DNA from: Halococcus agarilyticus
GTDB lineage: Archaea; Halobacteriota; Halobacteria; Halobacteriales; Halococcaceae
Length of the DNA: 64,000 bases
Reading direction: 5' to 3'
NCBI RefSeq assembly: GCF_000334895.1
Contig: NZ_BAFM01000007.1
Coordinates: forward strand, 62,001 to 126,000
Below the pieces are notes generated by a model that worked only from the letters and a program-made list of their open reading frames with translations, had not been told where the DNA came from and made no database searches. Below, piece by piece: positions 34,790 to 42,700 of this stretch (its first letter is position 1; every line of letters begins with the position of its first letter). A program made the translations under genes and the position numbers.

Positions 34790-35272
34790 ATGAACCAGTC
34801 GACGATCGAGGACGACCTGTTCGACGAGGCCGCGGCGGACATCCGCACCGACGTCGAAGAACACCTCGCGGCGGCGCGCGAGGCGCTGCCCGCATCCGAG
34901 GCGATCTGGTCGGTCGAGGCCGACAACACGCTCGGCGTGCTCAACTCGTTGGAGCAGGCGCTCGACACCGGCGACGCCGCCGACCGCCTCCGCGACGCCA
35001 AGAAGTGGTACGCGATGGGCGAGCGCGCCGACGCCTTCGACGACGCCGACGACCTCGCCGAGCAGATCGAGGAACTCGAAGCCGTACTGGAGGACGTCGA
35101 GGCTGCCCACGACCACGCGGACGAGCTGTCGAGTACGGTCCCCGAACTTCGAGGGGCGCTCGACGAGGCCAGCGAGGCTGCAAACGGCGCGGACGACACG
35201 GACGAGAGCGACGACGCGGACGACGCCGACGCGACCGACGGCTCGGGCGAGGCCGAAGAAGCCGCCGAGTGA
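34790..35272 (+). CDS. DUF5790 haloarchaeal protein
   Basis: 160 residues, strongly acidic. Helical N-terminal 110 residues with coiled-coil character (LAEQIEELEAVLEDVEAAHDHA) and a segment WYAMGERADAF; the last 40 residues are nearly all Asp, Glu, Ala and Ser. Family name from memory; function unknown. Its stop abuts the stop of the creatininase-family gene on the other strand. Confidence 0.72.
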   Translation: MNQSTIEDDLFDEAAADIRTDVEEHLAAAREALPASEAIWSVEADNTLGVLNSLEQALDTGDAADRLRDAKKWYAMGERADAFDDADDLAEQIEELEAVLEDVEAAHDHADELSSTVPELRGALDEASEAANGADDTDESDDADDADATDGSGEAEEAAE

Positions 35273-36019
35273 TCACTTCCGCTTCGGTCGGCTCACGTCA
35301 CGGTCCTCGATGGCGTCCAGCAGCGCCACGAGCGCCGCCGTCGCAGCCTCTAAGAGTTCCTCGCCGCGTTCCGCGCTGCCGTCGCTGGGGTCGCCGACCG
35401 CGCCGCTGTCGGTGAACTCCGCCGCGTCGAACGCGAGGTTCGTCCCTGAAACCCACTCGCCCCACGTCTCGCTCGCTCCCGCCCGCGCCGCCTCGATGCG
35501 ATCTTCGCGGACGAGATCGGGATGGATGGCGCGGAGGAGCGCGGTCTCGATCGGGCCGCCGTGGCCCATCTCGGACAGGCTCGCAGCGGCCTCGAACCAC
35601 GTGAACGGGACGGCGTAGGCCGCATCGTGACGGGTGATCGTCCCACAGACTTCTCGAAGCGCATCGACGTTGCCGCCGTGGCCGTTGACGAGCACGACCC
35701 GATCCCAGCCGTGGCTGGCGAGGCTCGCGACGACCTCGCGGACGTACTCCCGGAGGGTGTCGGGCGCGACCCAGAGCGTGCCGGCGAACTGGCGGTGCTC
35801 CTCGGCGATCCCCACCGGGATGGTGGGTGCGACGACCACTTCGCTGTCGTGGACGTCCTCGTAGCGCTCCGCGCCCGCCGCCGCGACCGCACGCGCGGTG
35901 AGACGATCGGTGCCGAGCGGCGCGTGCGGACCGTGCTGTTCGGTGCTGCCGACGGGAAGCACTGCGAGATCGGTCTCGACCGCGTCGGCATCGGTCCACG
36001 TGGCCTCGGTGAGCTGCAT
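35273..36019 (-). CDS. arfB: creatininase-family deformylase, probable ArfB
   Basis: 248 residues. GSTEQHGPHAP (24-34) provides Glu27 and His29, GTDRL provides Asp38, and VNGHGGN plus MGHGGPIET complete the active site. In archaea ArfB deformylates the pyrimidine intermediate of riboflavin and F420 synthesis; this copy, with the GTDxLTA pattern, fits that branch better than the copy at 5632. No other riboflavin gene is near. Starts at ATG 36019; a TATA-like element is not certain. Confidence 0.7.
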   Translation of the reverse strand: MQLTEATWTDADAVETDLAVLPVGSTEQHGPHAPLGTDRLTARAVAAAGAERYEDVHDSEVVVAPTIPVGIAEEHRQFAGTLWVAPDTLREYVREVVASLASHGWDRVVLVNGHGGNVDALREVCGTITRHDAAYAVPFTWFEAAASLSEMGHGGPIETALLRAIHPDLVREDRIEAARAGASETWGEWVSGTNLAFDAAEFTDSGAVGDPSDGSAERGEELLEAATAALVALLDAIEDRDVSRPKRK

Positions 36020-36093
36020 ACCGGGGTGAACGCCGCCGGAGGCTTAAGCAGGCACAACTCCTTTGCCGTCGCTGTGCGTCGATCCGCTGCACC

Positions 36094-36420
36094 ATGACCG
36101 ACGAAGACGACACCAGAGAGCAGGGCGTCGAGTTCGGGGACGTCGAGGACGAACTCGAATCGATGGACTACCCCATCGACCACGAGACGGTGATCGAACG
36201 CCACGGTGACGCGGAGATCGGTCTGCCCGACGGGAGCGCCTCCCTCGGGGAGGTCCTCGAACCGCTTCAGGACGAAGAGCAGAACTATCAGGACGCGGAC
36301 GAACTCAAGACGATGGTCAAGAACATGGTCGGCGACGACGCCGTCGGCCGCGAGGGCTACTCAGATCGCGGTCCCTCGACGGAGCCCGACGACAACGGCG
36401 ACGACGCGGAGTCGCTCTAG
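36094..36420 (+). CDS. DUF5789-type haloarchaeal protein
   Basis: 108 residues, acidic. The central part (ELESMDYPIDHETVIERHGD, then LGEVLEPLQD) is the recognisable DUF5789 core with a short helical bundle; both ends are disordered and rich in Asp and Glu. Function unknown; the family is widespread in haloarchaea. Its stop overlaps the stop of the ABC exporter gene on the other strand. Confidence 0.72.
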   Translation: MTDEDDTREQGVEFGDVEDELESMDYPIDHETVIERHGDAEIGLPDGSASLGEVLEPLQDEEQNYQDADELKTMVKNMVGDDAVGREGYSDRGPSTEPDDNGDDAESL

Positions 36421-38354
36421 TCGTCGCCGGCTTCCGCCTCGGTCCGTGCCTGGCGACGGCTCGCGCGCTCGATGAACTCCTGTGGGAGCTCGTCGATCTC
36501 GCCGGCCTGGACCGCCCAGAGGTTGGCGTACAGCCCATCGGCTTCGATGAGGTCGTCGTGGGTGCCGCGTTCGCGCACCTGCCCCTCTTCGAGAACCACG
36601 ATCTGGTCGGCGTCCTTGATGCTCGACAGCCGGTGAGCGATCGCAAAGGTGGTACGATCCGTGGTCAGCCGGTCGAGACTCCGCTGGATCAGCATCTCGG
36701 TCTCGGTGTCGACGTCGCTCGTCGCCTCGTCGAGCACCAGGATCTCGGGATCCTTGAGGATCGCGCGTGCGATGGTGATGCGCTGGCGCTGGCCCCCCGA
36801 GAGTTTCACACCGCGCTCGCCGGCCATCGTGTCGTAGCCGTCGGGGAGATTTTGAATGAACTCGTGGGCCTCGGCGGCCTTCGCGGCCTCGACGATCTCC
36901 TCGTCGGTCGCGTCGAAGGTGCCGTACGCGATGTTCTCCTTCACCGTGCCGTAGAACAGGTAGGAGTTCTGACTGACGTAGCCGATCGACTTCCGGAGGC
37001 TCGACAGCGTGACGCTGTCGATGTCCTGGTCGTCGATCCGGATCTCGCCCTCGTCGACATCGTACATCCGGAGTAGCAGCTTCAGGACAGTGGATTTGCC
37101 CGCACCCGTGGGGCCGACGAGCGCCACCGTGTCACCACCGGGAACGTCGAAATCGATGTCCTCGACCGTGGGGTTCCCATCGCCGCGCTCGCTCTCGTAG
37201 CCGAAGGTGACGTCGTCGTACTCGACGTGGCCCTCGGTGACGGTGAGATCCTCGGCGTCCGGGTCCTGTTCGAGCCGGCTCGGCTCGTCCATCAGCCCGA
37301 AGATGCGCTCGGCGGAGGCGCGGGCGCGCTGGTACATGTTGATTATCTGTCCGAACTGCGCCATCGGCCAGATGAACCGTTGCGTATAGAGGATGAACGT
37401 GGTGAACGTCCCGACGGTGAGTTGCTGCGTGAACGGCCCGAACGGACCGTTGAGCACCCAGAATCCGCCGATGAGGAACGTGGCGACGAAGCCGATTCCC
37501 GAGATCACCTGGAGCGTAGGGAAGAACTTGATTCGGATGTTGATCGCCCCCCACTGGGCGTCGTAGTACGACTTGGAGACGTCGTCGACGCGGTCGGACT
37601 CGTACCCCTCGGTGTTGGTCGATTTGATGACCTGGATCCCCCCGAGATTGTTCTCCAGTCGGGAGTTCATCTCGCCGACCGTCGAGCGGACCTCGGCGTA
37701 CTTCGGCTGGATGATCTTCACGAACCAGTAGGTGAAGCCCGCAACGAGGGGCACGGGGATCAACGCGATCAGCGCGAGCTGCCAGTTCTCGATCAGCATG
37801 ATGGCCGCGATCCCGACCACCATCGCGCCCAGCCGGAACAGGGAGTTCAGCCCGCCGTTCAGGAACTGCTCTAGCCTGTTGACGTCGTTCGACAGCACCG
37901 ACATCATCTCTCCCGTTTGCTTGTCGGCGAAGAAGTCCATGTTCAGCCGCTGCATCTTGTCGTAGGTGTCCGTGCGAATCTGATGCTGGATGTTCTGGGA
38001 GAACGCGTTCCACCCCCAGTTGCGGCCGTAGTGAAAGGCCGCACCACCGAAGAAGGAGACACAGATCAGGCCCACGACGAACCAGAACTGCCCCATCTCG
38101 GTCGTTGGGATCCATGCCGACGGCACGAACCGTAGGTCGAACGGGCTCTCGTTCCGGAAGATCGAGTCGATCGCGATCCCGAGCAGTAGCGGGGGCAGGA
38201 GATCGAGCATCCGCGCGACGAGGCTCGTCAGCGTTCCGACGCCAAAGGAGAAGGCGTTCTCGCGGCCGTACACCCCGAACAACCGTCGCATCGCGTTCTC
38301 CGTTCCCTCCCGTTGATCTTCGAAGGGATCGTCGTCCTCAGTAGAAATACCCAT
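36417..38354 (-). CDS. ABC exporter half-transporter (type IV fold, MsbA-like)
   Basis: 645 residues. An N-terminal domain with six hydrophobic segments (about 40-360) includes AFHYGRNWGWNAFSQNIQHQ and MQRLNMDFFADKQTGEMM near the first coupling loop. The ATPase domain has Walker A GPTGAGKST (about 428-436), Q-loop YVSQNSYL, signature LSGGQ, Walker B ILVLDEATSD and H-loop AHRLS. Works as a homodimer or with another half. A second such exporter is encoded at 47097. Start ATG 38354; the preceding codons are not in family. Confidence 0.9.
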   Translation of the reverse strand: MGISTEDDDPFEDQREGTENAMRRLFGVYGRENAFSFGVGTLTSLVARMLDLLPPLLLGIAIDSIFRNESPFDLRFVPSAWIPTTEMGQFWFVVGLICVSFFGGAAFHYGRNWGWNAFSQNIQHQIRTDTYDKMQRLNMDFFADKQTGEMMSVLSNDVNRLEQFLNGGLNSLFRLGAMVVGIAAIMLIENWQLALIALIPVPLVAGFTYWFVKIIQPKYAEVRSTVGEMNSRLENNLGGIQVIKSTNTEGYESDRVDDVSKSYYDAQWGAINIRIKFFPTLQVISGIGFVATFLIGGFWVLNGPFGPFTQQLTVGTFTTFILYTQRFIWPMAQFGQIINMYQRARASAERIFGLMDEPSRLEQDPDAEDLTVTEGHVEYDDVTFGYESERGDGNPTVEDIDFDVPGGDTVALVGPTGAGKSTVLKLLLRMYDVDEGEIRIDDQDIDSVTLSSLRKSIGYVSQNSYLFYGTVKENIAYGTFDATDEEIVEAAKAAEAHEFIQNLPDGYDTMAGERGVKLSGGQRQRITIARAILKDPEILVLDEATSDVDTETEMLIQRSLDRLTTDRTTFAIAHRLSSIKDADQIVVLEEGQVRERGTHDDLIEADGLYANLWAVQAGEIDELPQEFIERASRRQARTEAEAGDD

Positions 38355-38465
38355 TACTATACTGCAAACCGATACGTCCCTAAAAGGGTTCGTAACCATG
38401 CGAAACCACCGCATGGAGACGAGACGTGATTCCGGTCGTCGTCGCCCGGAATCGCGATCGTATCG

Positions 38466-38981
38466 TCATTCCGATCGATCGATATCGACCTGATGGCCGA
38501 CGTGGATTCCGTGACGCTCCATCCACCCACGGGGCACTTCGAGGACGTACTGCCCCCGGCCGGTGCGCTGGATCGATTCGCCGTCCTCTCCCGGACCCGG
38601 TGCGGGCGCGCTCTCGATCGCGTTGATCCGGCCGTCGGCCCCGACGAACACGATGTCGAGCGGGAAGTCCATCTTCCGCATCACGTAAGTGTGCTCGGAA
38701 GCCTCGTCGTAGGTGAACAGCATCCCGGAGCCGTTCGCGAGCGACGTGGTGTTCGAGAGGCCGGTGTATTTCTTCTGGTAGGTGTCGGCGATCCGGGCGT
38801 CGACGGTGCCGAGGGTTCGACTGCAGTTGTTGGTGATCGTGACCTCTGCACGCTCGTAGTCGTCGGGTGCGCCCACGAGCGCCGCCGGCGGCGGAACGAT
38901 TCCGGCAGCGACCGCCGTGGTGAACACCAGCGCGAGCACCGCGACCACGCCGACGACGTTGAGCACGCGCTGGAGCGTCAT
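38466..38981 (-). CDS. exported DUF192 protein
   Basis: 171 residues. An N-terminal hydrophobic segment (about 7-27, VVGVVAVLALVFTTAVAAG) acts as a signal or membrane anchor. DUF192 follows: RIADTYQKKYTGLSNTT, GMLFTYDEASEHTYVMRKM, DFPLDIVFVGADG, and a terminal LEVPRGWMERHGIHVG. Probable small-molecule-binding beta-barrel outside the cell. Lone gene near tRNA-Val. Confidence 0.85.
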   Translation of the reverse strand: MTLQRVLNVVGVVAVLALVFTTAVAAGIVPPPAALVGAPDDYERAEVTITNNCSRTLGTVDARIADTYQKKYTGLSNTTSLANGSGMLFTYDEASEHTYVMRKMDFPLDIVFVGADGRINAIESAPAPGPGEDGESIQRTGRGQYVLEVPRGWMERHGIHVGHQVDIDRSE

Positions 38982-39061
38982 ACTCCGACTACGGGCCGGG
39001 GACGGCCTAAGCGTTCCGGCAGAGAGAAAGGGTTATTCCGCCCGCACCGGTTGACTGACTG

Positions 39062-39135
39062 GGGCTCGTGGTCTAGGTGGTTATGACGCGGCCTTTACAA
39101 GGCCGAGATCGGTGGTTCGAATCCGCCCGAGCCCA
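39062..39135 (+). tRNA. tRNA-Val(TAC)
   Basis: 74 nt: acceptor GGGCUCG/CGAGCCC, anticodon stem CGGCC/GGCCG around loop UUUACAA (anticodon TAC), T-arm with loop UUCGAAU, discriminator A. No intron, no CCA. Confidence 0.95.
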
Positions 39136-39184
39136 TACCGGACCGCGGCTCACGTCCGTTCGCCGCGTGTCCGTCTCACACGAG

Positions 39185-39209
39185 GGCGGTTCGAATCCGT
39201 CCGAATCCA
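39185..39209 (+). repeat. degenerate copy of the tRNA-Val 3' end
   Basis: 25 bases matching 39111-39135 at 21 positions; all four differences are transitions. Same orientation, 49 bases beyond the tRNA. A hairpin CGCGGC/GCCGCG (39144-39149/39162-39167) lies between. No D-arm or anticodon arm is present, so it is not a tRNA gene. Confidence 0.75.
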
Positions 39210-39243
39210 CTCGGATTCCGATACGTTCGCCGTCTCGGTCGAG

Positions 39244-39333
39244 TCAGCTCAGCAGCGCGACGATCAGGATGCCGGCGGTGAACACGAGCGCGGCGATCGT
39301 CCCGAGCACCAGAAGGGCGTGACCGGTCGACAT
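39244..39333 (-). CDS. 29-residue single-span membrane peptide
   Basis: ATG 39333 to TGA 39244. After MSTGH the peptide is almost entirely hydrophobic (ALLVLGTIAALVFTAGILIV), ending ALLS. Such very small membrane proteins occur in haloarchaea. There is no other support than codon use and hydrophobic pattern, so it may be chance. Confidence 0.4.
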   Translation of the reverse strand: MSTGHALLVLGTIAALVFTAGILIVALLS

Positions 39334-39430
39334 ACCTACCTCTAATGGCGAGCGGTCAAAGGCTCCCGCCATCCGGCCAGACACGACGGACGGCAAAGCT
39401 CTTTCAGCTCTGCCACCCTCTCGAAGAGCG

Positions 39431-39550
39431 ATGATCTCCGGATCGACGTGCCCCGAGTGTGGCGGTCACGTGACGACCGAGGACGGCTTGGGGTACGTCT
39501 GTGAGGACTGCGGGACCGAGTTCGACGTGGCGGATCTGTTCGTCCACTGA
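39431..39550 (+). CDS. small zinc-ribbon protein (CPxC type), 39 residues
   Basis: Starts at ATG 39431 and contains two metal pairs, CPEC near residue 7 and CEDC near residue 24, the treble-clef/ribbon layout common among haloarchaeal micro-zinc-finger proteins. The short acidic C-terminus (FDVADLFVH) completes it. Probably a regulatory or protein-protein contact module. Lies between tRNA-Val and tRNA-Phe. Confidence 0.78.
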   Translation: MISGSTCPECGGHVTTEDGLGYVCEDCGTEFDVADLFVH

Positions 39551-39598
39551 CCGCGATTCCGAAACCCTTTTTCAGTCGGTCGGCGTCGATCCGAACGG

Positions 39599-39672
39599 GC
39601 CGCCTTAGCTCAGACTGGGAGAGCACTCGACTGAAGATCGAGCTGTCCCCCGTTCAAATCGGGGAGGCGGCA
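39599..39672 (+). tRNA. tRNA-Phe(GAA)
   Basis: 74 nt: acceptor GCCGCCU/AGGCGGC, D-stem GCUC/GAGC, anticodon stem CUCGA/UCGAG with anticodon GAA, T-arm CCCCG-UUCAAAU-CGGGG, discriminator A. No intron, no CCA. Confidence 0.95.
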
Positions 39673-39786
39673 TTTTCCTGCGACCGACGGGAGCAGTGAA
39701 AACGCTCCCGACCCGACTTGAGCACGCCAGTCGCAGCCCCGGAATGGCGAACGAAGTGAGCCACACGCCCGGAACGTCTGGCATCT

Positions 39787-39807
39787 GTTCAAATCGGGGA
39801 GGCGGCA
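39787..39807 (+). repeat. second copy of the tRNA-Phe 3' end
   Basis: 21 bases identical to 39652-39672 (T-loop through discriminator), same orientation, 114 bases beyond the tRNA. Between them lies a hairpin CGGGAGC/GCTCCCG (39688-39694/39704-39710). Confidence 0.85.
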
Positions 39808-40690
39808 CTCTACTTCCGGTTCGTCTGCCCGTCGTATAACTCCAGGGAGCCATCGGCGGTCCAAGACGCGTGGGCGGTTCGCACTCGACGGCCGGGTCGC
39901 CCGGCTGCCGAGGTGTCCTGCGATGCTGTTCGACAGCGGGAGCGCCGGCGGACAGCCACGACTCCTCGGACCACCGGCGAGAGCAACGGCAGCGATGCCG
40001 AGACCGATACGGAGTCCGTGACTGACCCGAAAAATCGCAGCAGCCAGCCGGCGGCTGCGGTTCCGATCCGAAGGTCGAGGCGCTCTCGACACGCCTCGAT
40101 GCGGTTCAGGTACTCGCCATCGTGCGACCGTTTCCAGCAAAACTCCTTGGATATGAGGCTCTTACGGGTGTCACTGTTCGAACGAAATACTGATACTACG
40201 ACGTAGACGGTCCGGAAGAAGTTCATACTCACCTTCATAGTCCATCTTCCCCCACAAAAATTCAATAAATCGGTCGGCCGGCGGAGGACAAAAATACAGT
40301 TTTTTCTATGGTCTTCTCAGTGCCGGTCTGCTATATGAGTGTGATCCTGCCGAACGCGCCTGTTGTTGGCTGGGTTCGAGGCACGGACTCGGCGATCGGC
40401 GCTCTCGTCGACACCCACGAAAACCCGATCGAAATCGAGCGTGTCGGGCGCGACCGATCGGTGCTGACTGCGAGTGGAACTGTTCCGTGCTGACGTTGAG
40501 AGCCCGACTCCACGATGCGGTTACCGGGATCGGGCAGCGTTCGATCAGCACCCTGTCCCTGAGTCCCAACCGGTCGCTTGCCAAGGGTTGATGTGTTGTC
40601 TCGTTCTGTGGAGCCGATTCCCACGTATCGGGTGGCTGGCCCTCTCGTGGGCTGGTGGTAGACCCATAGTTCGACATACCGTACCAGGGG
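39808..40690. other. no supported gene (883 bases)
   Basis: Follows the tRNA-Phe 3' copy. Open frames on both strands are short, basic and unlike halophile proteins. GC falls sharply around 40245-40315, where A and T runs are common. It looks like decayed or non-coding DNA, possibly the remains of an element inserted next to tRNA-Phe. Confidence 0.5.
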
Positions 40691-40700
40691 AGTTAAATAG
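40691..40700 (+). promoter_or_regulatory. TATA box of the MoxR operon
   Basis: AGTTAAATAG, 22-31 bases before ATG 40722; fits a leaderless transcript for the four-gene operon. Confidence 0.55.
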
Positions 40701-40721
40701 GGTCCCGTTGGTGTCATCCGT

Positions 40722-41675
40722 ATGGCTGTCGCAGACGCGAGCGAGCGCTGTCAGCGGGTCGTGGAGACGATGTCGGACGCGATCGTCGCCGACGAGGTGT
40801 TCTTCGAGGACCTCCTCGTGGGATTGCTCGCCGGGGGACACGTCCTCATCGAGGACGTTCCCGGGACGGGCAAAACGTTGACCGCTCGCTCGATGGCAAC
40901 CGTCCTCGGTCTCTCGTTCAGTCGAGTCCAGCTGACTCCCGACCTCCTGCCGGCCGACGTCACCGGTACGCAGGTGTTCGACCAGCGCGAACGCGCCTTC
41001 GAGTTCCGCGAGGGTCCCCTCTTCGCGAACGTCGTCCTCGCCGACGAGCTCAACCGGGCGCCACCCAAGACGCAGGCGGCGCTGCTGGAAGCGATGGAGG
41101 AGGGGCAGGTGACGGTCGAGGGCGAGACACACCCGCTCGCGACCCCCTTCTTCGTCGTGGCGACCCAGAACCCGGTCGAACAGAGCGGCACCTTCGAACT
41201 CCCGGAGGCACAGAAGGACCGGTTCCTGCTCAAGACGAGCCTGGGCTACCCGGAGCGGGACGGCGAGCGATCGTTGCTCGAGCGGCGTCTCGACCGGGAC
41301 GCAGCCGCGCCCTCCGTCGACCGCTTCCTCGACCCGGACGCGGTGCGCGAACTCCGGGACGTGACCGAGACGGTCTCCGTCGATCCCGATATCGTCGATT
41401 TCATGCTGGATATCGCTCGCGGTACGCGCTCCGATCGCCGCGTGCGAACCGGCGTCTCGCCACGAGGAACTCAGCGCCTCCTCGAGGCGACACGAGCGCG
41501 AGCTGTCCTCGAAGGCCGGGAGTACGTCGTGCCCGACGACGTCACGCGAGTGGCCGGGCCAGTGATGGCCCACCGGCTCGTCCTCACTCCAGAGGCAGAG
41601 GTCCGGGAGGTCGACAAGGACGAGGTCCTCCACGACGTCGTCGACGGAGTGCCCGTTCCGACGGTAGAGGCCTGA
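40722..41675 (+). CDS. moxR: MoxR-family AAA+ ATPase
   Basis: 317 residues. Walker A in EDVPGTGKT (Lys51), Walker B in VVLADELNRAPP, sensor-1 in VVATQNPVEQ, and the MoxR insertion FELPEAQKDRFLLK. Acts as a chaperone-like ATPase for metal or protein-complex assembly, usually with DUF58 and VWA proteins. First gene of an operon with DUF4129, DUF58 and DUF7519 proteins, the normal haloarchaeal order. Confidence 0.92.
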   Translation: MAVADASERCQRVVETMSDAIVADEVFFEDLLVGLLAGGHVLIEDVPGTGKTLTARSMATVLGLSFSRVQLTPDLLPADVTGTQVFDQRERAFEFREGPLFANVVLADELNRAPPKTQAALLEAMEEGQVTVEGETHPLATPFFVVATQNPVEQSGTFELPEAQKDRFLLKTSLGYPERDGERSLLERRLDRDAAAPSVDRFLDPDAVRELRDVTETVSVDPDIVDFMLDIARGTRSDRRVRTGVSPRGTQRLLEATRARAVLEGREYVVPDDVTRVAGPVMAHRLVLTPEAEVREVDKDEVLHDVVDGVPVPTVEA

Positions 41676-41707
41676 CATGATCCCCCGACGAGCCGTTCGA
41701 TACCACG

Positions 41708-42700
41708 ATGGCTGACCGATCTCCACTCACCGATAGACGCCACCGCAACGCCGCACTCGCCGCGCTGGCGGTCCTCGCCGTCGTCCTCGTCGCGGCAGCA
41801 GTCGCGCCGGTCTTCTCCAGTCGGACCGGTGGTGATGGCTCACCGCAGATCGAACGATCGAACGGGAACAGTACCGGTGGCGTCCCCGGCAGCAACGGAC
41901 AGCTTCCGACGACCGCGATAGTGGTCGGATTCCTCGCTCTTGGCGGTATCGTGGTCGTCATCCAGTTCGCCGACGACCCGTGGAACGCGCTCAAGAGGGT
42001 CGTCGGACTGGGAGCCGTGACCGTTCTCCTGCTTTTGCTCGCCGAGCGGTTCACCGATCTGCGTCCGCCGTCCCGGGGAACGAACCGGAGTGTCGGTCAG
42101 CCGACGGTGCAGGCCACGACGACTCCCGTCGGGAACACCGGGTTCGAGGGTGGTGGCGGAACGGCCTTCTCGTGGCCAGTCGAAACGATCGTACTCGGCG
42201 CGGCCGCTGCTGCAGTTGCGGGAGCAGTTGCGCTGTTCCTCTGGCGCTCCGACGCTGTCCGGTCCCGTCTCGGCGTGGCCGCGGACGACACGGACGAGTC
42301 CGATCTCGGGTCCGTCGCGCGCGTCGCGGGTGATGCCGCCGACCGCGTCGAATCGGCATCGACGTCCCGGGCGGCCGACAACGCCATCTATCGCGCCTGG
42401 ACCGAACTGGTCGATCTGCTCGACGCACCGGGACCGCAGTCCGGAACACCGCGTCAGTTCGAGTCCGCGGCGATCGAGCGCGGTATGGACCCCGAGGACG
42501 TTCACGTACTCACCGAGGCGTTCGAGGCAGTCAGGTACGGTGATGCATCGACCTCTCCGCCCCGCCGCGAGCGCGTCACCGCGGCGCTCAGACGCCTCCA
42601 GCGGGCACACGGTGAGACCCCCTCCGATGGGGCAGGTGGCAGTCTCACCGCGACGAGTGCCGAAACCGAACGCAGTGACGACACGGGGGAGACACGATGA
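41708..42700 (+). CDS. DUF4129 membrane protein
   Basis: 330 residues. Hydrophobic segments at about 14-35, 63-80, 89-107 and 157-176 anchor it; the C-terminal cytoplasmic part carries the DUF4129 motif AIYRAWTELVDLLDAPGP and then TPRQFESAAIERGM. A Gly/Asn-rich segment between spans may be external. Starts at ATG 41708, about 30 bases after moxR, and ends overlapping the DUF58 gene by ATGA. Confidence 0.82.
   Translation: MADRSPLTDRRHRNAALAALAVLAVVLVAAAVAPVFSSRTGGDGSPQIERSNGNSTGGVPGSNGQLPTTAIVVGFLALGGIVVVIQFADDPWNALKRVVGLGAVTVLLLLLAERFTDLRPPSRGTNRSVGQPTVQATTTPVGNTGFEGGGGTAFSWPVETIVLGAAAAAVAGAVALFLWRSDAVRSRLGVAADDTDESDLGSVARVAGDAADRVESASTSRAADNAIYRAWTELVDLLDAPGPQSGTPRQFESAAIERGMDPEDVHVLTEAFEAVRYGDASTSPPRRERVTAALRRLQRAHGETPSDGAGGSLTATSAETERSDDTGETR

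Noticed and set aside
39185-39209. An additional tRNA gene
   Set aside because: Only the T-arm and acceptor half is present; no D-arm, anticodon arm or 5' acceptor strand can be found upstream.
39810-40265. 151-codon reverse-strand gene
   Set aside because: The frame is basic, unlike halophile proteins, and shows no domain.
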